A stretch of DNA of 64,000 bases. It comes from Paractinoplanes maris. GTDB lineage: Bacteria; Actinomycetota; Actinomycetes; Mycobacteriales; Micromonosporaceae. The stretch spans positions 310,001 through 374,000 of the forward strand of contig NZ_JALPVL010000011.1 of NCBI RefSeq assembly GCF_023544465.1, given 5' to 3'. The translations under genes and the position numbers were made by a program. Positions 27,908 through 36,284 of this stretch are shown in pieces; positions within the stretch are counted from its first letter, which is position 1; every line of letters starts with the position of its first letter. The notes below the pieces were generated by a model that saw only the letters and a list, made by a program, of their open reading frames with translations, did not search any database and had not been told where the DNA came from.

Positions 27908-28582
27908 TCAGCCGCCGGCCAGCAGACGCCAGGGCGATCGGCGCAGCCCACGGGGCAACCACGCGGCACGCCGGCGCGCCGGTTCTTCCTCGCCGAGTCG
28001 CGCCCGCAGCCGCTCCGGCACCCACGGACCCTCCGCATAGAAGGTCAACCCCGTCTTGCGTACGTAAGGGGGACCGAACCAGCACCAGGCCGGCGGCGAC
28101 GGCGGCAGGCCCAGCCACTCACCGAGCGGCGCCAGGTAGGGCTCCTCCCGCCGCTCGGCCGGCCCCCACAGCGTCTTGCGCTCGAGGGTCATCCCGCCCG
28201 CCACCGACGCCGACACATAGAACGAGTTGTCGCCGGCCACCGCCCGGGCGAACCTCCGCACCCGTTCGTCGTCCGCCCCGAGCTCCACCTGCATCGAGTG
28301 CACGGCCACCGGCCCGGGGGCGATGCCGGGCCCGGCATCGAACGAGATGTGGTGGACAGGACTCCGCCCGGTCAGGAAGAGCAGCGAATCAGCCGCGGCC
28401 CAGACCGCCTGCACCTCGGACCGGCCCCCGCGTCCCCGCAGCGGCTCGGACTCCCCGAACCGCACCGGCACCGCCTCCGGCAGGTGCTCCTCAGCCGCGC
28501 GATACCACCGCCCGACGATGTCTCCCACCGTCCGCAGCTCATACCACCGCACCACCAGTACGTCGATCTTGCGCGCCGCCAC
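27908..28582 (-). CDS. Hypothetical protein
   Basis: 224 residues. It begins MAARKIDVLVVRWYELRTVG, and the middle part (HHISFDAGPGIAPGPVAVH) is beta-rich; the last 30 residues are Arg-rich. No signal peptide or membrane segment is present and I recognise no family. Its start lies 44 bases inside the 3' end of the upstream MFS gene on the same strand, so expression is probably coupled to it. The real start could be slightly further downstream. Confidence 0.75.
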   Translation of the reverse strand: MAARKIDVLVVRWYELRTVGDIVGRWYRAAEEHLPEAVPVRFGESEPLRGRGGRSEVQAVWAAADSLLFLTGRSPVHHISFDAGPGIAPGPVAVHSMQVELGADDERVRRFARAVAGDNSFYVSASVAGGMTLERKTLWGPAERREEPYLAPLGEWLGLPPSPPAWCWFGPPYVRKTGLTFYAEGPWVPERLRARLGEEEPARRRAAWLPRGLRRSPWRLLAGG

Positions 28583-29786
28583 CGGCCGAGCCTACGACCC
28601 TCAGCTGCACGGCCGTCACCACCGCCGCGACCAGCACCAGCGCGCTCACCACGATCGGCGCCGCAGCCGCACCGATCAGGACGACCAGCGCCGGTGCGGC
28701 CAGCGCCCCGGCAACCGCGGCGGCCGCGTCGCTGACCTGGAAGGCGGACGCGACCCGGCCCACAGCTCCCGCGGGCGAGGCGGTCTGGACGTGGTGGGCG
28801 GTGGCGACAGTGGCGACTGCCCCCGGAACGCCGGCCACCGTGATCGAGACAAGCGCGACGACGGTGCTGGTGGTCGTGAAGAGGACCAGGAACAAGGCGC
28901 CCACCGTTGCGTACGAGGTCGTGAGCACCGTCCGGGCCGGCCACCGGACCACCAGCGATCGGCTCAGCAACGAGCCACCCAGGAAGCCGACGCCCAACCC
29001 GGCGACAAGGTGCCCCACCGTCCGGCCGTCCCCGTGCAGTCGCCCCACCGCGAACGGCACCAGCAACGCCGTGAGCGCCGCGTTGGCCACCCAGTACACG
29101 AACGATCCGGCCAGCATCCCGCGCAGGACCGGGCTGTGGAAGACAAACCGCAGCCCGGCCCGCACGCCGGCTGCCACCGGTGATCCGGTCGGCGGCCGTG
29201 TTGCCGTCGCGGGCCGGCCCGGCCCGGCGGCGAGCGGCAATCGGGCGAGCAGGAGAGCCGCGCCGAGATAACTCGCCGCGTCCACCGCGACCACGGCCGT
29301 GAACCAGCCCGCCGCGGTCAGCGCGGTGCCGGCGAGCGGCGCGCAGATGCGCAGCACGCTGTGCGACACGGCCAGCAGCGCGTTCGCCGACGCGCGGTCC
29401 GCCCGGTCGGTGACCACCGCCGGAACGGTGGCTTGCAGGGCCGGCCGCAGGAAGCAGGCCGCCGCACACTCGACAACCAGACCCGCGTAGATCAGCCTCA
29501 CCGGCCCGGCCGCGATCAGGCCCACCCCGAGCGCGGCGACCCCGTTGGCCACGACGAAGACGGAGCGCCGCGACCACCGGTCGACCAGCGCGCCCGCCCA
29601 CGGGCCCACGACGAGCGTCGGTGCGGCCTGCACGGCCAGCGCGACCGCGGTCGACGTCGCCGACCCGGTCAGCGCGTAGACCTGTACGGGCACCGCCATG
29701 ACCAGCAGCCAGGTCCCCACCGCGTCGACCGTCGCCGCCGCCCACAACCGCCGGAACCCGGGACGCCGAGCCAGCAGAGTCCACAT
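28539..29786 (-). CDS. MFS transporter
   Basis: 415 residues with about twelve membrane helices. Opening MWTLLARRPGFRRLWAAATV and the loop WAGALVDRWSRRSVFV match the DHA3-type MFS family. Substrate unknown. It is divergent from an XRE-type regulator gene with only 37 bases between the starts, where GGCAAG occurs twice (about 29790 and 29817). The regulator may control it. The gene overlaps the unknown protein gene downstream by 44 bases. Confidence 0.9.
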   Translation of the reverse strand: MWTLLARRPGFRRLWAAATVDAVGTWLLVMAVPVQVYALTGSATSTAVALAVQAAPTLVVGPWAGALVDRWSRRSVFVVANGVAALGVGLIAAGPVRLIYAGLVVECAAACFLRPALQATVPAVVTDRADRASANALLAVSHSVLRICAPLAGTALTAAGWFTAVVAVDAASYLGAALLLARLPLAAGPGRPATATRPPTGSPVAAGVRAGLRFVFHSPVLRGMLAGSFVYWVANAALTALLVPFAVGRLHGDGRTVGHLVAGLGVGFLGGSLLSRSLVVRWPARTVLTTSYATVGALFLVLFTTTSTVVALVSITVAGVPGAVATVATAHHVQTASPAGAVGRVASAFQVSDAAAAVAGALAAPALVVLIGAAAAPIVVSALVLVAAVVTAVQLRVVGSAGGGAQDRRTGGAVV

Positions 29787-29823
29787 GTCGGCAAGCTATC
29801 TTCCGGGAACAACACGTGGCAAG

Positions 29824-30243
29824 ATGTGTCCTGTGGAAATAGTCGAGCTGGGTGCCCGGCTACGTCACCGGCGGACGGCGGCCGGCCGCACCATCGCCTC
29901 GGTCGCCGCCGACGCCGGGCTGTCGGTGCCTTACATCGCCAACCTGGAGAACGGCCGGGGCAATCCGACGTTGTCCGCCCTCAGCGGTCTCGCCGCTGCT
30001 CTCGATCTCCAACTCGATGTCCGGCTCGCCGGCGACACCGGTGCCCCCGCGCCGGCGGCACTGCCGGAGTCGCTGGTCAAGTTCTCGCGAAGTGCGCGGT
30101 TCCGCGCCGAGACGCCGCCGGCTGAGCGGTCCCGGCGTCTCGGAGCCATGGCGGCCATGGGTGCACTCGCCGGCCGGCCGCCGACCGAGCTCGACTGGCA
30201 CCGGCTGCTGGACGTGGTTGTCCTGCTTACCCGGGACGACTGA
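29824..30243 (+). CDS. XRE-family helix-turn-helix regulator
   Basis: 139 residues from ATG 29824; GTG 29833 is an alternative. The Cro/CI-type helix-turn-helix covers about residues 8-65 with TIASVAADAGLSVPYIANLE and GNPTLSALSGLAAALDL. The C-terminal half is Ala/Arg-rich without a known domain. The gene is divergent from the MFS gene across 37 bp, so it likely regulates that gene, itself or both. No Shine-Dalgarno sequence is visible, which suggests leaderless translation. Confidence 0.88.
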   Translation: MCPVEIVELGARLRHRRTAAGRTIASVAADAGLSVPYIANLENGRGNPTLSALSGLAAALDLQLDVRLAGDTGAPAPAALPESLVKFSRSARFRAETPPAERSRRLGAMAAMGALAGRPPTELDWHRLLDVVVLLTRDD

Positions 30244-30324
30244 CGGGATCGGCGATCCGGCGTGATCATCCTGGCCACTCGTGGGGTGGAAACAGGGCAC
30301 AATCAGCCCAAAGGGGGTGCGGTG

Positions 30325-31803
30325 GTGCGTCGGCAGAGGGACACCCGCAGTGAGAACCTGCTGTACGCGCTCGGCGTGCGGTATGAGCGGTGGCGGCGGG
30401 AGCATGCCGGAGCGCCGGGCCGGCGGCAGCTCAAGGAGCGCGCGGTCCTGTTCGGGGGCGGGAGCGCGGCACGCACGTTGCTGCACAGCATGATTTTCGA
30501 CGCGCGGAGCCGGTTCGACCCGGTGGGGGTGCTCGACGACGACCCGGCGCTGCGGGGGGAGCGGCTGGCCGGCGTCGCGGTCATCGGGAGCCGGGCCGAC
30601 CTGGCCGCGGTTGTCGAGCGGACCCGGGCCACCGCGGTGATCTTCACGATCGGCAACGCCGAGGGGTCGCTCGTGCGCCGGATCCGGGCGCTGGCCCTGG
30701 CCGCCGGAGTGCGGTTCCTGGTCGTGCCCGAGACCAGCGAGCTGCTCGGTCACGAGCTCGGCGCCCAGGACATCCGCGAGGTGCGGATCACCGATCTCCT
30801 CGGGCGGCACCGGATCGCGACCGACGCCGGCGCCATCGCGGCCGGGCTGCGGGGCAAGCGGGTGCTGGTGACCGGGGCCGGAGGTGAGATCGGCTCGGAG
30901 CTGTGCCGGCAGATCCACCGGTTCGAGCCGGCCGAGCTGATCATGCTGGATCACGACGAGGCGGCGCTGCAGGCCGTGCAGCTCAGTGTGGATCCGCGGG
31001 CCGAGCTGCACGATCCGTCGGTCGTGCTGGCTGACGTGCGCGACGCCGGACGGGTGCGCGAGGTGTTCCGTACCCGGGAACCGGAAGTTGTCTTCCACGC
31101 GGCCGCCCTGCACCATCAGCCGCTGCTGGAACGCCACCCGGGCGAAGCCGTCAAGACCAACGTCCTGGGCACTTTGGCGCTGCTCGAAGCGTCCGCCGGG
31201 GTGGAGCTGTTCGTCAACGTCTCCACGGCCAAGGCGGCCGACCCGGTCAGCGTGCTCGGTTACACCAAGCGCATCACCGAACGGCTCACCGCCGGCTTCG
31301 ACCAGCGGTGGCCGGGGCGGTTCGTCAGCGTCCGCTTCGGCAACGCGCTGGGGGCCCGCGGGTCGGTCCTGACCACGTTCGCCGCGCAGATCGCCGACGG
31401 CGGCCCGATCACCGTCACCCACCCCGAGGTCACCCGCTATCTGATGACCACGCAGGAGGCGGTCACGCTCCTGCTGCAGGCCGCGGCGATCGGCGACGGC
31501 GGCGAGGCGCTGGTGCTGCAGCTGGGCGAGCCGGTGCGCATCGCCGACCTCGCCCGGGACATGGCCGAGCTGTCCGGCCGGCCGATCGACATCGTCCACA
31601 CCGGGTTGCGGCCGGGGGAGAAGCTCGGCGAGACCCTCTTCGGCCCCGGCGAGGCGGATCTGCGGCCGCGCCACCCGCTGATCGCCCACGTCCCGGTTCC
31701 GGTGCTGGACCCCTCTCTCGTACGAGGGCCGGAAGCGCAGTGGGATGCCGGAGCACTCGCCGACCTGTGCGCGACGCCGTCAGAGCAGACCCGCGCCGCC
31801 TGA
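30325..31803 (+). CDS. CapD/FlaA1-like nucleotide-sugar epimerase/dehydratase without membrane helices
   Basis: 492 residues from GTG 30325, placed 7 nt after AAGGGGG; GTG 30322 is also possible. N-terminal Rossmann-like domain: VLFGGGSAARTLLHSM and VGVLDDDPALRGERLAGV. A second SDR domain follows: VLVTGAGGEIGSELCRQI, DVRD, VSTAKAADPVSVLGYTKR and RFGNALGARGSV. It matches polysaccharide-biosynthesis dehydratases/epimerases (CapD, FlaA1, WbpM), which act on UDP-GlcNAc-type sugars. Large members carry four N-terminal membrane helices; here the region before the first domain is only about 45 polar residues, so the protein should be soluble. Confidence 0.9.
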   Translation: MRRQRDTRSENLLYALGVRYERWRREHAGAPGRRQLKERAVLFGGGSAARTLLHSMIFDARSRFDPVGVLDDDPALRGERLAGVAVIGSRADLAAVVERTRATAVIFTIGNAEGSLVRRIRALALAAGVRFLVVPETSELLGHELGAQDIREVRITDLLGRHRIATDAGAIAAGLRGKRVLVTGAGGEIGSELCRQIHRFEPAELIMLDHDEAALQAVQLSVDPRAELHDPSVVLADVRDAGRVREVFRTREPEVVFHAAALHHQPLLERHPGEAVKTNVLGTLALLEASAGVELFVNVSTAKAADPVSVLGYTKRITERLTAGFDQRWPGRFVSVRFGNALGARGSVLTTFAAQIADGGPITVTHPEVTRYLMTTQEAVTLLLQAAAIGDGGEALVLQLGEPVRIADLARDMAELSGRPIDIVHTGLRPGEKLGETLFGPGEADLRPRHPLIAHVPVPVLDPSLVRGPEAQWDAGALADLCATPSEQTRAA

Positions 31804-31811
31804 CCGGCCAC

Positions 31812-32663
31812 TCACTCTCCGGCGAAGGTGGCCCCGCCCGACCGCAGATGCTCCAGCACCAGCGGATCGATGTGCCCCGCGACGATCCGCATCTCCAGGT
31901 TCTCGATGCCCGCCCAGGACGCCAGCGACTCGTCGAGGTCGGGACCGACGTGACCGGCTTTGACCAGTCGCTCGGCCACCTCGTCGGCCAGCGCCCCGGT
32001 CAGCGGCAGCAGCGTCGCCGGGTCGGGCGACTCGAAGTACAGGCTGTGCATCCCGAGCAGTCGCCCCAGCTCCCCGACCGGGTCGGCGTGGTCGTCCACG
32101 CGCAGGTCGGCCCACACATCGCTGGTCCCGCCGTAGCCCCGCCCCTTCGACACCACCAGCAGCGCCGCGCTCTGCCGCCCGCGCCGGTCCCCGCCGGCCA
32201 GATCGCCCGCGCTCAGCGCCTCGAGCAGCCGGTAGGGCAGCGGCCGCCCCGAGTCCCCGCTCAGCCAGGCCATCTCCATGTCGCCGACGACCGCCTCGCC
32301 GGCCAGCATGTTGCCCTGGATCGCGTAACCGTCACCGGCCACCCCGCCGGCCCAGTCGTGGCACTGGTCGCCGGTGAACGTCGCCCCCAGCCCGTCGGGC
32401 CCGACCACGCCGACCTGGCGGTGCTCGATCGGCCCGGCGTCACCGGCCAGCAGCGCCTTGACCGCCTCGGTGGCGGCCACGCCGGTGCCCAGCAGGGCCA
32501 GCGCCTGCGGGCGGTAGGCCAGGTTCGCGTACGACTGGGTGGCGACCGCGCCGACGTCGGCCAGCGCGGCCGGCACGGCCGCCCCCACTCCCAGGAACTT
32601 GCTGGCCACGGCCACCCCGAGGGCCTGGCCGTCGGCCGAGCGGGCAACGATCGAAAAGGTCAT
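31812..32663 (-). CDS. DUF1028 domain protein
   Basis: 283 residues. The start MTFSIVARSADGQALGVAVASKFLGVG is split here as TFSIVARSADG and GVAVASKFLGVG, both DUF1028 hallmarks. The rest (ALADVGAVATQSYANLAY, GNMLAGEAVV, ALSAGDLAGGDRRGRQSAAL) follows the family, an Ntn-hydrolase-like fold of unknown reaction. A C-terminal extension of about 60 residues follows the DUF. It starts 9 bases after the DHFR-like gene with AAGG 7 nt before the ATG, so it is the last gene of the ArsR operon. Confidence 0.9.
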   Translation of the reverse strand: MTFSIVARSADGQALGVAVASKFLGVGAAVPAALADVGAVATQSYANLAYRPQALALLGTGVAATEAVKALLAGDAGPIEHRQVGVVGPDGLGATFTGDQCHDWAGGVAGDGYAIQGNMLAGEAVVGDMEMAWLSGDSGRPLPYRLLEALSAGDLAGGDRRGRQSAALLVVSKGRGYGGTSDVWADLRVDDHADPVGELGRLLGMHSLYFESPDPATLLPLTGALADEVAERLVKAGHVGPDLDESLASWAGIENLEMRIVAGHIDPLVLEHLRSGGATFAGE

Positions 32664-32672
32664 GCCGCGACC

Positions 32673-33287
32673 TTAGCTTTCGGCGAACGACCCGGTGGCG
32701 ACCTCCCCGGCCGGCTCGTAGGTGGCCATCGTGACGCCCTTGGTGCTGGTCGCGCTGCTCACCAGGCGCAGCGCGCCGGCGGGCAGGCCGTCGGCGAACA
32801 GTCGTTTGCCGCCACCCAGCACGAGCGGCGCGATCACCAGCCGGAACCGGTCGATCAGCCCGGCCCCCCACAGGGTGCCGACGAGGTCGGCGCTGCCGTG
32901 CACCTGCAGCTCCGGCCCGTCCTCGCGCTTGAGCCGGGCCACCGCCTCGGTCACGTCACCGCTGAGCAGCACCGACCGCTGCCACGGCAGATCCGGTGCC
33001 GCCCGGCGGGAGGCGACGTATTTGACCGCGTCGTTCAGCGGCTTGCCACCCGCCTCCTCCGGGGCGCTCGGCCAGTACGCGGCCAGCGTGTCGTACGTGC
33101 GGCGACCGAGCACCAGGTCGAACGGCTTGCCCATCGTCTCGCCGAGGAAGGCGCCCAGGTCGTCGTCCCACAACGGCACCAGCCACCCGCCGTGCGCGAA
33201 ACCGCCGCTGCCGTCCTCCTCGGGCGTGCCGGGCGCCTGGGTCACCCCGTCCAGGCTGATCGAGTTGACCACCACCAGCTCTCTCAT
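32673..33287 (-). CDS. Dihydrofolate reductase family protein (RibD C-terminal fold)
   Basis: 204 residues. MRELVVVNSISLDGVTQAPG, LVLGRRTYDTLAAYWP and LQVHGSADLVGTLW match the YyaP/RibD-C group of DHFR-fold reductases. The natural substrate is unknown. Members are very often found beside ArsR-SRPBCC pairs as here. Its ATG overlaps the TGA of the SRPBCC gene by 4 bases. Confidence 0.92.
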   Translation of the reverse strand: MRELVVVNSISLDGVTQAPGTPEEDGSGGFAHGGWLVPLWDDDLGAFLGETMGKPFDLVLGRRTYDTLAAYWPSAPEEAGGKPLNDAVKYVASRRAAPDLPWQRSVLLSGDVTEAVARLKREDGPELQVHGSADLVGTLWGAGLIDRFRLVIAPLVLGGGKRLFADGLPAGALRLVSSATSTKGVTMATYEPAGEVATGSFAES

Positions 33288-33775
33288 GACGGCTCGGCGA
33301 GCACGCCGTCGATCTGCCCGATCGCGAGGCGCAGACCCTCCTCCATGCCCATCTTGGCCATCTCCTGCAGCTGGTCGATGCTGGTGAAGCGGGACAGCAC
33401 GGTCATCCGGGTCCGGTCACCGACGGCCTCGAAGGTGACGATGCCGTGCGTCGGCTCCATCGTGGTGACCGGCTCGCCGTGCTGGTCGGCGAAGCCGTCG
33501 TCGAACTCCAGCCGCTGCGGCTCGTCGAGCAGCGTGAACGCGAACCAGCCATGCGCCTTGGTGCCGTCCGGACCGGTCATGTGGTAGGCCGAGCGGCCCC
33601 CGGGCCGGAACTCGTGCCGGTCGAATGTGGCCGGCCACGTCGGCGGGCCCCACCAGCGCTCGAGCTGGCGCGCGTCGGCCCACACCTGCCAGACCCGGGC
33701 CGGCGGCGCGTCGAACTCGGCGACGATGGTGAAGGTCAGCGCCTCCTCGTCCCGGTGGACATCAAGCACAGTCAT
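33284..33775 (-). CDS. SRPBCC/AHSA1-like protein
   Basis: 163 residues. FTIVAEFDAPPARVWQVWAD, LERWWGPPTWPATF, MTGPDGTKAHGWF and a C-terminal helix define the START/Bet v1-like AHSA1 group, which binds hydrophobic ligands or acts as an Aha1-like domain. It is coupled to the upstream ArsR gene (ATGA overlap) and the downstream DHFR-like gene (ATGA overlap). ArsR-SRPBCC pairs are a recurrent actinobacterial module; the ligand is not known. Confidence 0.92.
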   Translation of the reverse strand: MTVLDVHRDEEALTFTIVAEFDAPPARVWQVWADARQLERWWGPPTWPATFDRHEFRPGGRSAYHMTGPDGTKAHGWFAFTLLDEPQRLEFDDGFADQHGEPVTTMEPTHGIVTFEAVGDRTRMTVLSRFTSIDQLQEMAKMGMEEGLRLAIGQIDGVLAEPS

Positions 33776-34095
33776 GTCTCTCTCCTCAGTACGTCCTCGA
33801 TGCCGCGCACCCGGTGCCGCCAGATGTCCTCCAGCTCGGCGAGCAGGGCGGCGGCCCGGCGCAACGCGTCGACCTCGCCATGCACGACCTGCTCCCGGCC
33901 GCGGCGCTCCTTGGTGATCAGCCCGGCGTGCTCCAGCACGGCCACGTGTTTCTGCACCGCGGCGAAGCTCATCGGATAGAGCCGGGCCAGCGCCGACACC
34001 GACTGACCGTCGTGGATCACCCGGGCCAGGATGTCGCGCCGGGTGCCGTCGGCCAGTGCGTGGAACACGCGGTCGGCGCCGTCACCTACAACCAT
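33772..34095 (-). CDS. ArsR-family regulator
   Basis: 107 residues from ATG 34095. Winged helix: DRVFHALADGTRRDILARV, SVSALARLYPMSFAAVQKHV and ERRGREQVVHGEVDAL. No arsenic-type Cys motif (CVC) is present, as in the SRPBCC-associated subgroup. A TAACGT hexamer (34109-34104 on the minus strand) ends 8 nt before the ATG, so the message is probably leaderless. An 18-bp palindromic operator covers the start codon, indicating autorepression of the arsR-SRPBCC-DHFR-DUF1028 operon. An in-frame upstream extension to 34155 lacks support. Confidence 0.92.
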   Translation of the reverse strand: MVVGDGADRVFHALADGTRRDILARVIHDGQSVSALARLYPMSFAAVQKHVAVLEHAGLITKERRGREQVVHGEVDALRRAAALLAELEDIWRHRVRGIEDVLRRET

Positions 34096-34104
34096 GTGGT
34101 TGTA
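34087..34104. promoter_or_regulatory. ArsR operator over the start codon
   Basis: TACAACCA-TG-TGGTTGTA is a perfect 8-bp inverted repeat with a 2-nt centre. It includes the ATG (34093-34095, minus strand) of the ArsR gene and abuts its -10 hexamer TAACGT. A dimer bound here would block initiation. Binding by the encoded ArsR is inferred from position and symmetry. Confidence 0.7.
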
Positions 34105-34117
34105 CGTTACTCGCCGA

Positions 34118-34621
34118 TCAGGAGAAGCGGAAGCGGGTCTGGGAAAAAGGCTCACCCTTGCCGAAGGCCAGGATCTTGGCCGGGGCGACCGCGAAGACCA
34201 GCGCGGTGTGCTCGCCGTCCTGGGTGAATAAGCCGTCGCGGACCTGGAAGTCCCAGGCGTGGCGGTCCTTCCAGAGCCCGGCCAGCTCGGTCAGGCGCTG
34301 CTCGTCGGTCACCCGGATCGCGGCGCCCTCGACCACCACGTCCAGGCCCGCGTGCTGTTCGGCGGTGCCGGTGGTCAGGGCGACGTTCGGGTTGTGCTCG
34401 AGGTTCTTGCCCTTCTGCTCGGCGGCGCCGGTGCAGAAGTGCAAGGCGTCGAACGCCCAGACGGCGGGCAGGGGCGTGACGTGCGGACGGCCGTCGGCCC
34501 GCACCGACGACAGCCAGAAGATCTTCGCGCCGGTCAGCGTGTCGTCCACATCGGACCAGGGGCGCGCCGTGGCCTGCGGGTCGCTGAAGCGCTTGTCGAG
34601 GACGCCGGTGTGTTCGCTCAT
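34118..34621 (-). CDS. Pyridoxamine 5'-phosphate oxidase-family protein
   Basis: 167 residues from ATG 34621. The split-barrel flavin/F420-type fold is recognised from KIFWLSSVRADGRPHVTPL, VWAFDALHFCTG, NPNVALTTGT and LDVVVEGAAIRVTD. Such proteins use FMN, F420 or haem. The cofactor here is not determined. It lies upstream of the ArsR gene on the same strand, with its stop in the sequence near the ArsR promoter. Longer frames reaching 34903 are read-through of the neighbouring region. Confidence 0.88.
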   Translation of the reverse strand: MSEHTGVLDKRFSDPQATARPWSDVDDTLTGAKIFWLSSVRADGRPHVTPLPAVWAFDALHFCTGAAEQKGKNLEHNPNVALTTGTAEQHAGLDVVVEGAAIRVTDEQRLTELAGLWKDRHAWDFQVRDGLFTQDGEHTALVFAVAPAKILAFGKGEPFSQTRFRFS

Positions 34622-34676
34622 GACCGGATGGTAATAAGCCCGCGACGGCGGCGCGGCCCGCGCGTGTCGCCGGGCG

Positions 34677-35012
34677 TCAGTAGCGGTAGTGGCGCGCCGC
34701 GATGGGCTCGGTCGTGGCCGGCGTGGGGGCCGACCAGCGGTTGCGGGCGGCGTTCGCGGTCGAGCGGGCACCGGCGCGGCGCCGCGAGGAGGGCTTGGGG
34801 GCGATCTCAACGCCCGGCTGCGGCTCCAGGTGCTCGACCGACGACACCACCACGACGGTGGCCTTGCCCTCGTGCAGCATGCGCATGGCGGCCGCCCAGT
34901 CACCCGGGATCAGACCGACCACGTTGTAGCGGCGGGCGGAGCAGTAGTCGAGGCACCGCGCAGCACTCGCGCTGTAGTTCTCGGGCCGCACGTAGATCAC
35001 AGCGTCAACCAC
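34677..35012 (-). CDS. Resolvase-like small protein
   Basis: 111 residues from GTG 35012 (AAGGGA about 10 nt upstream). The first 65 residues (VIYVRPENYSASAARCLDYC, NVVGLIPGDWAAAMRMLHEG and TVVVVSS) resemble the N-terminal fold of serine recombinases, but the catalytic Ser after the first strand (VRVS) appears to be replaced by VRP. A basic, Ala/Arg-rich tail follows. It lacks the DNA-binding domain of a resolvase, so it is probably not a recombinase but a domesticated regulator or degraded copy. The assignment is tentative. Confidence 0.65.
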   Translation of the reverse strand: MVDAVIYVRPENYSASAARCLDYCSARRYNVVGLIPGDWAAAMRMLHEGKATVVVVSSVEHLEPQPGVEIAPKPSSRRRAGARSTANAARNRWSAPTPATTEPIAARHYRY

Positions 35013-35416
35013 GGGGGTCGTTCCCTTCGTGCGCCACGACGATTCTTGAGGTGTTCAGCGAGATCTACCTAAACGCGCCCGTCACCATCTGCATATCCGC
35101 TGTTATGGATGAGTGACCGGACTGATCCCCCCGCATCGACCGCGATCGGTCTCTTCCGGTCACCCGACCGGCCAAATTCCGGGTTTGGTGTTGCTTTCAA
35201 CTATCCCGCCGTGAAGACTGCCGCATCCCATCGACGTACGCCCCGTTCCTGACCGGAAGCCGACAGTGACCACTTCGGATCCCGGCCGTGCTGCGCCCCA
35301 GGGTCCCGGCCACCGCCCCCGGCGTCGAGGCCTTGACCCCGTACGCGGGAGAATTTCAGCCGTTGGAGCGGATAAACGCTTCGACAGGGTGATCGACTGT
35401 GGGCTGAGATGGACCG
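35013..35416. other. Intergenic region without a supported gene
   Basis: 404 bases between the divergent resolvase-like and phosphotransferase genes. An open frame on the plus strand from 35266 is a shadow of the phosphotransferase frame. TTGACC occurs at about 35334 and could serve as a -35, but no matching -10 is convincing. The sequence is somewhat richer in A/T than the coding regions around it. No repeat or hairpin stands out. Confidence 0.5.
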
Positions 35417-36284
35417 GTGGCGACCGAATACCGGGTGATCGACAGCGCGCTGGTCCGCGCGCTGGTCGACGGGCAGTTCCCGCAGTGGGCCGACCGTCCG
35501 TTGCGGCCGGTCGACCCGGCCGGCTCCGACCACGTCATCCACCGGCTCGGCGACGACCTGGCCGTCCGGGTGCCCCGGCATTCCGGAGCGAGGGGCCAGG
35601 CTCGGGTCGAAGCCGAGTGGCTGCCCCGCCTCGCACCGCACCTGCCGCTGGCCGTGCCCGTCCCGGTGGCCGTCGGCGAGCCCGCCCTGGGCTACCCGTG
35701 GCCGTGGGCGGTCACCCGCTGGCTCGACGGCGAGGTCGCGACCGTGGAGGCCCTGGGCGACTCGCCGCGCGTGGCCACCGAGCTGGCGCGATTCCTGACC
35801 GCACTCCGGCGGCTGCCGGTGCCGGCCGAGCCGCCGGGCCACGACGAACCCCTGGCCGGGCGGGACGACGACACCCGGGCCGCCATCGCCGCGGTGGCCG
35901 GCGTGTTCGATGCCGGCGCGCTGACCTCACTGTGGGACGACGCGCTCCGGGCGCCGGCCTGGGACCGGCCGCCGGTCTGGTTCCACGGCGACTTCCACAC
36001 CGGAAACCTGCTCACCGTCGACGGCCGGGTCAGCGCGGTCATCGACTTCGGCGGTCTCGGAGCCGGCGACCCGGCCCACGACCTGATGATGGCCTTCACC
36101 CTGTTCTCCCCGGCCGCCCGCGCGGTGTTCCGCGAGACCCTCGGCGCCGACGACGCGACCTGGCTCCGGGGGCCGGGGCTTCGCGCTGGCCGCCGGCCTG
36201 AACGCCTACCGGTCCTACGCGGCGGGCAACCCCCGGATCGCCGCGAGCACGACCCGGCAGATCACCGCGGCGCTCGAGGGGTGA
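35417..36284 (+). CDS. Phosphotransferase (APH family), frame broken near the C-terminus
   Basis: The protein starts at GTG 35417. Kinase-like motifs of the aminoglycoside-phosphotransferase family are intact: VWFHGDFHTGNLL (catalytic loop, near residue 190) and AVIDFGGLGAGDPAHD. Near 36168-36172 a run of five Gs shifts the frame. With four Gs the frame would continue as RGFALAAGLNAYRSYAAGN to a TGA at 36282-36284, the natural end. As it stands, the frame reads into the next gene, giving one 588-residue open frame (35417-37183). Only the last 35 or so residues differ. Substrate unknown; antibiotic resistance is possible but not shown. Confidence 0.75.

Noticed and set aside
35266..36201. Plus-strand frame beginning before the phosphotransferase
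   Set aside because: Different frame from the recognised kinase motifs; Arg/Pro-rich shadow.
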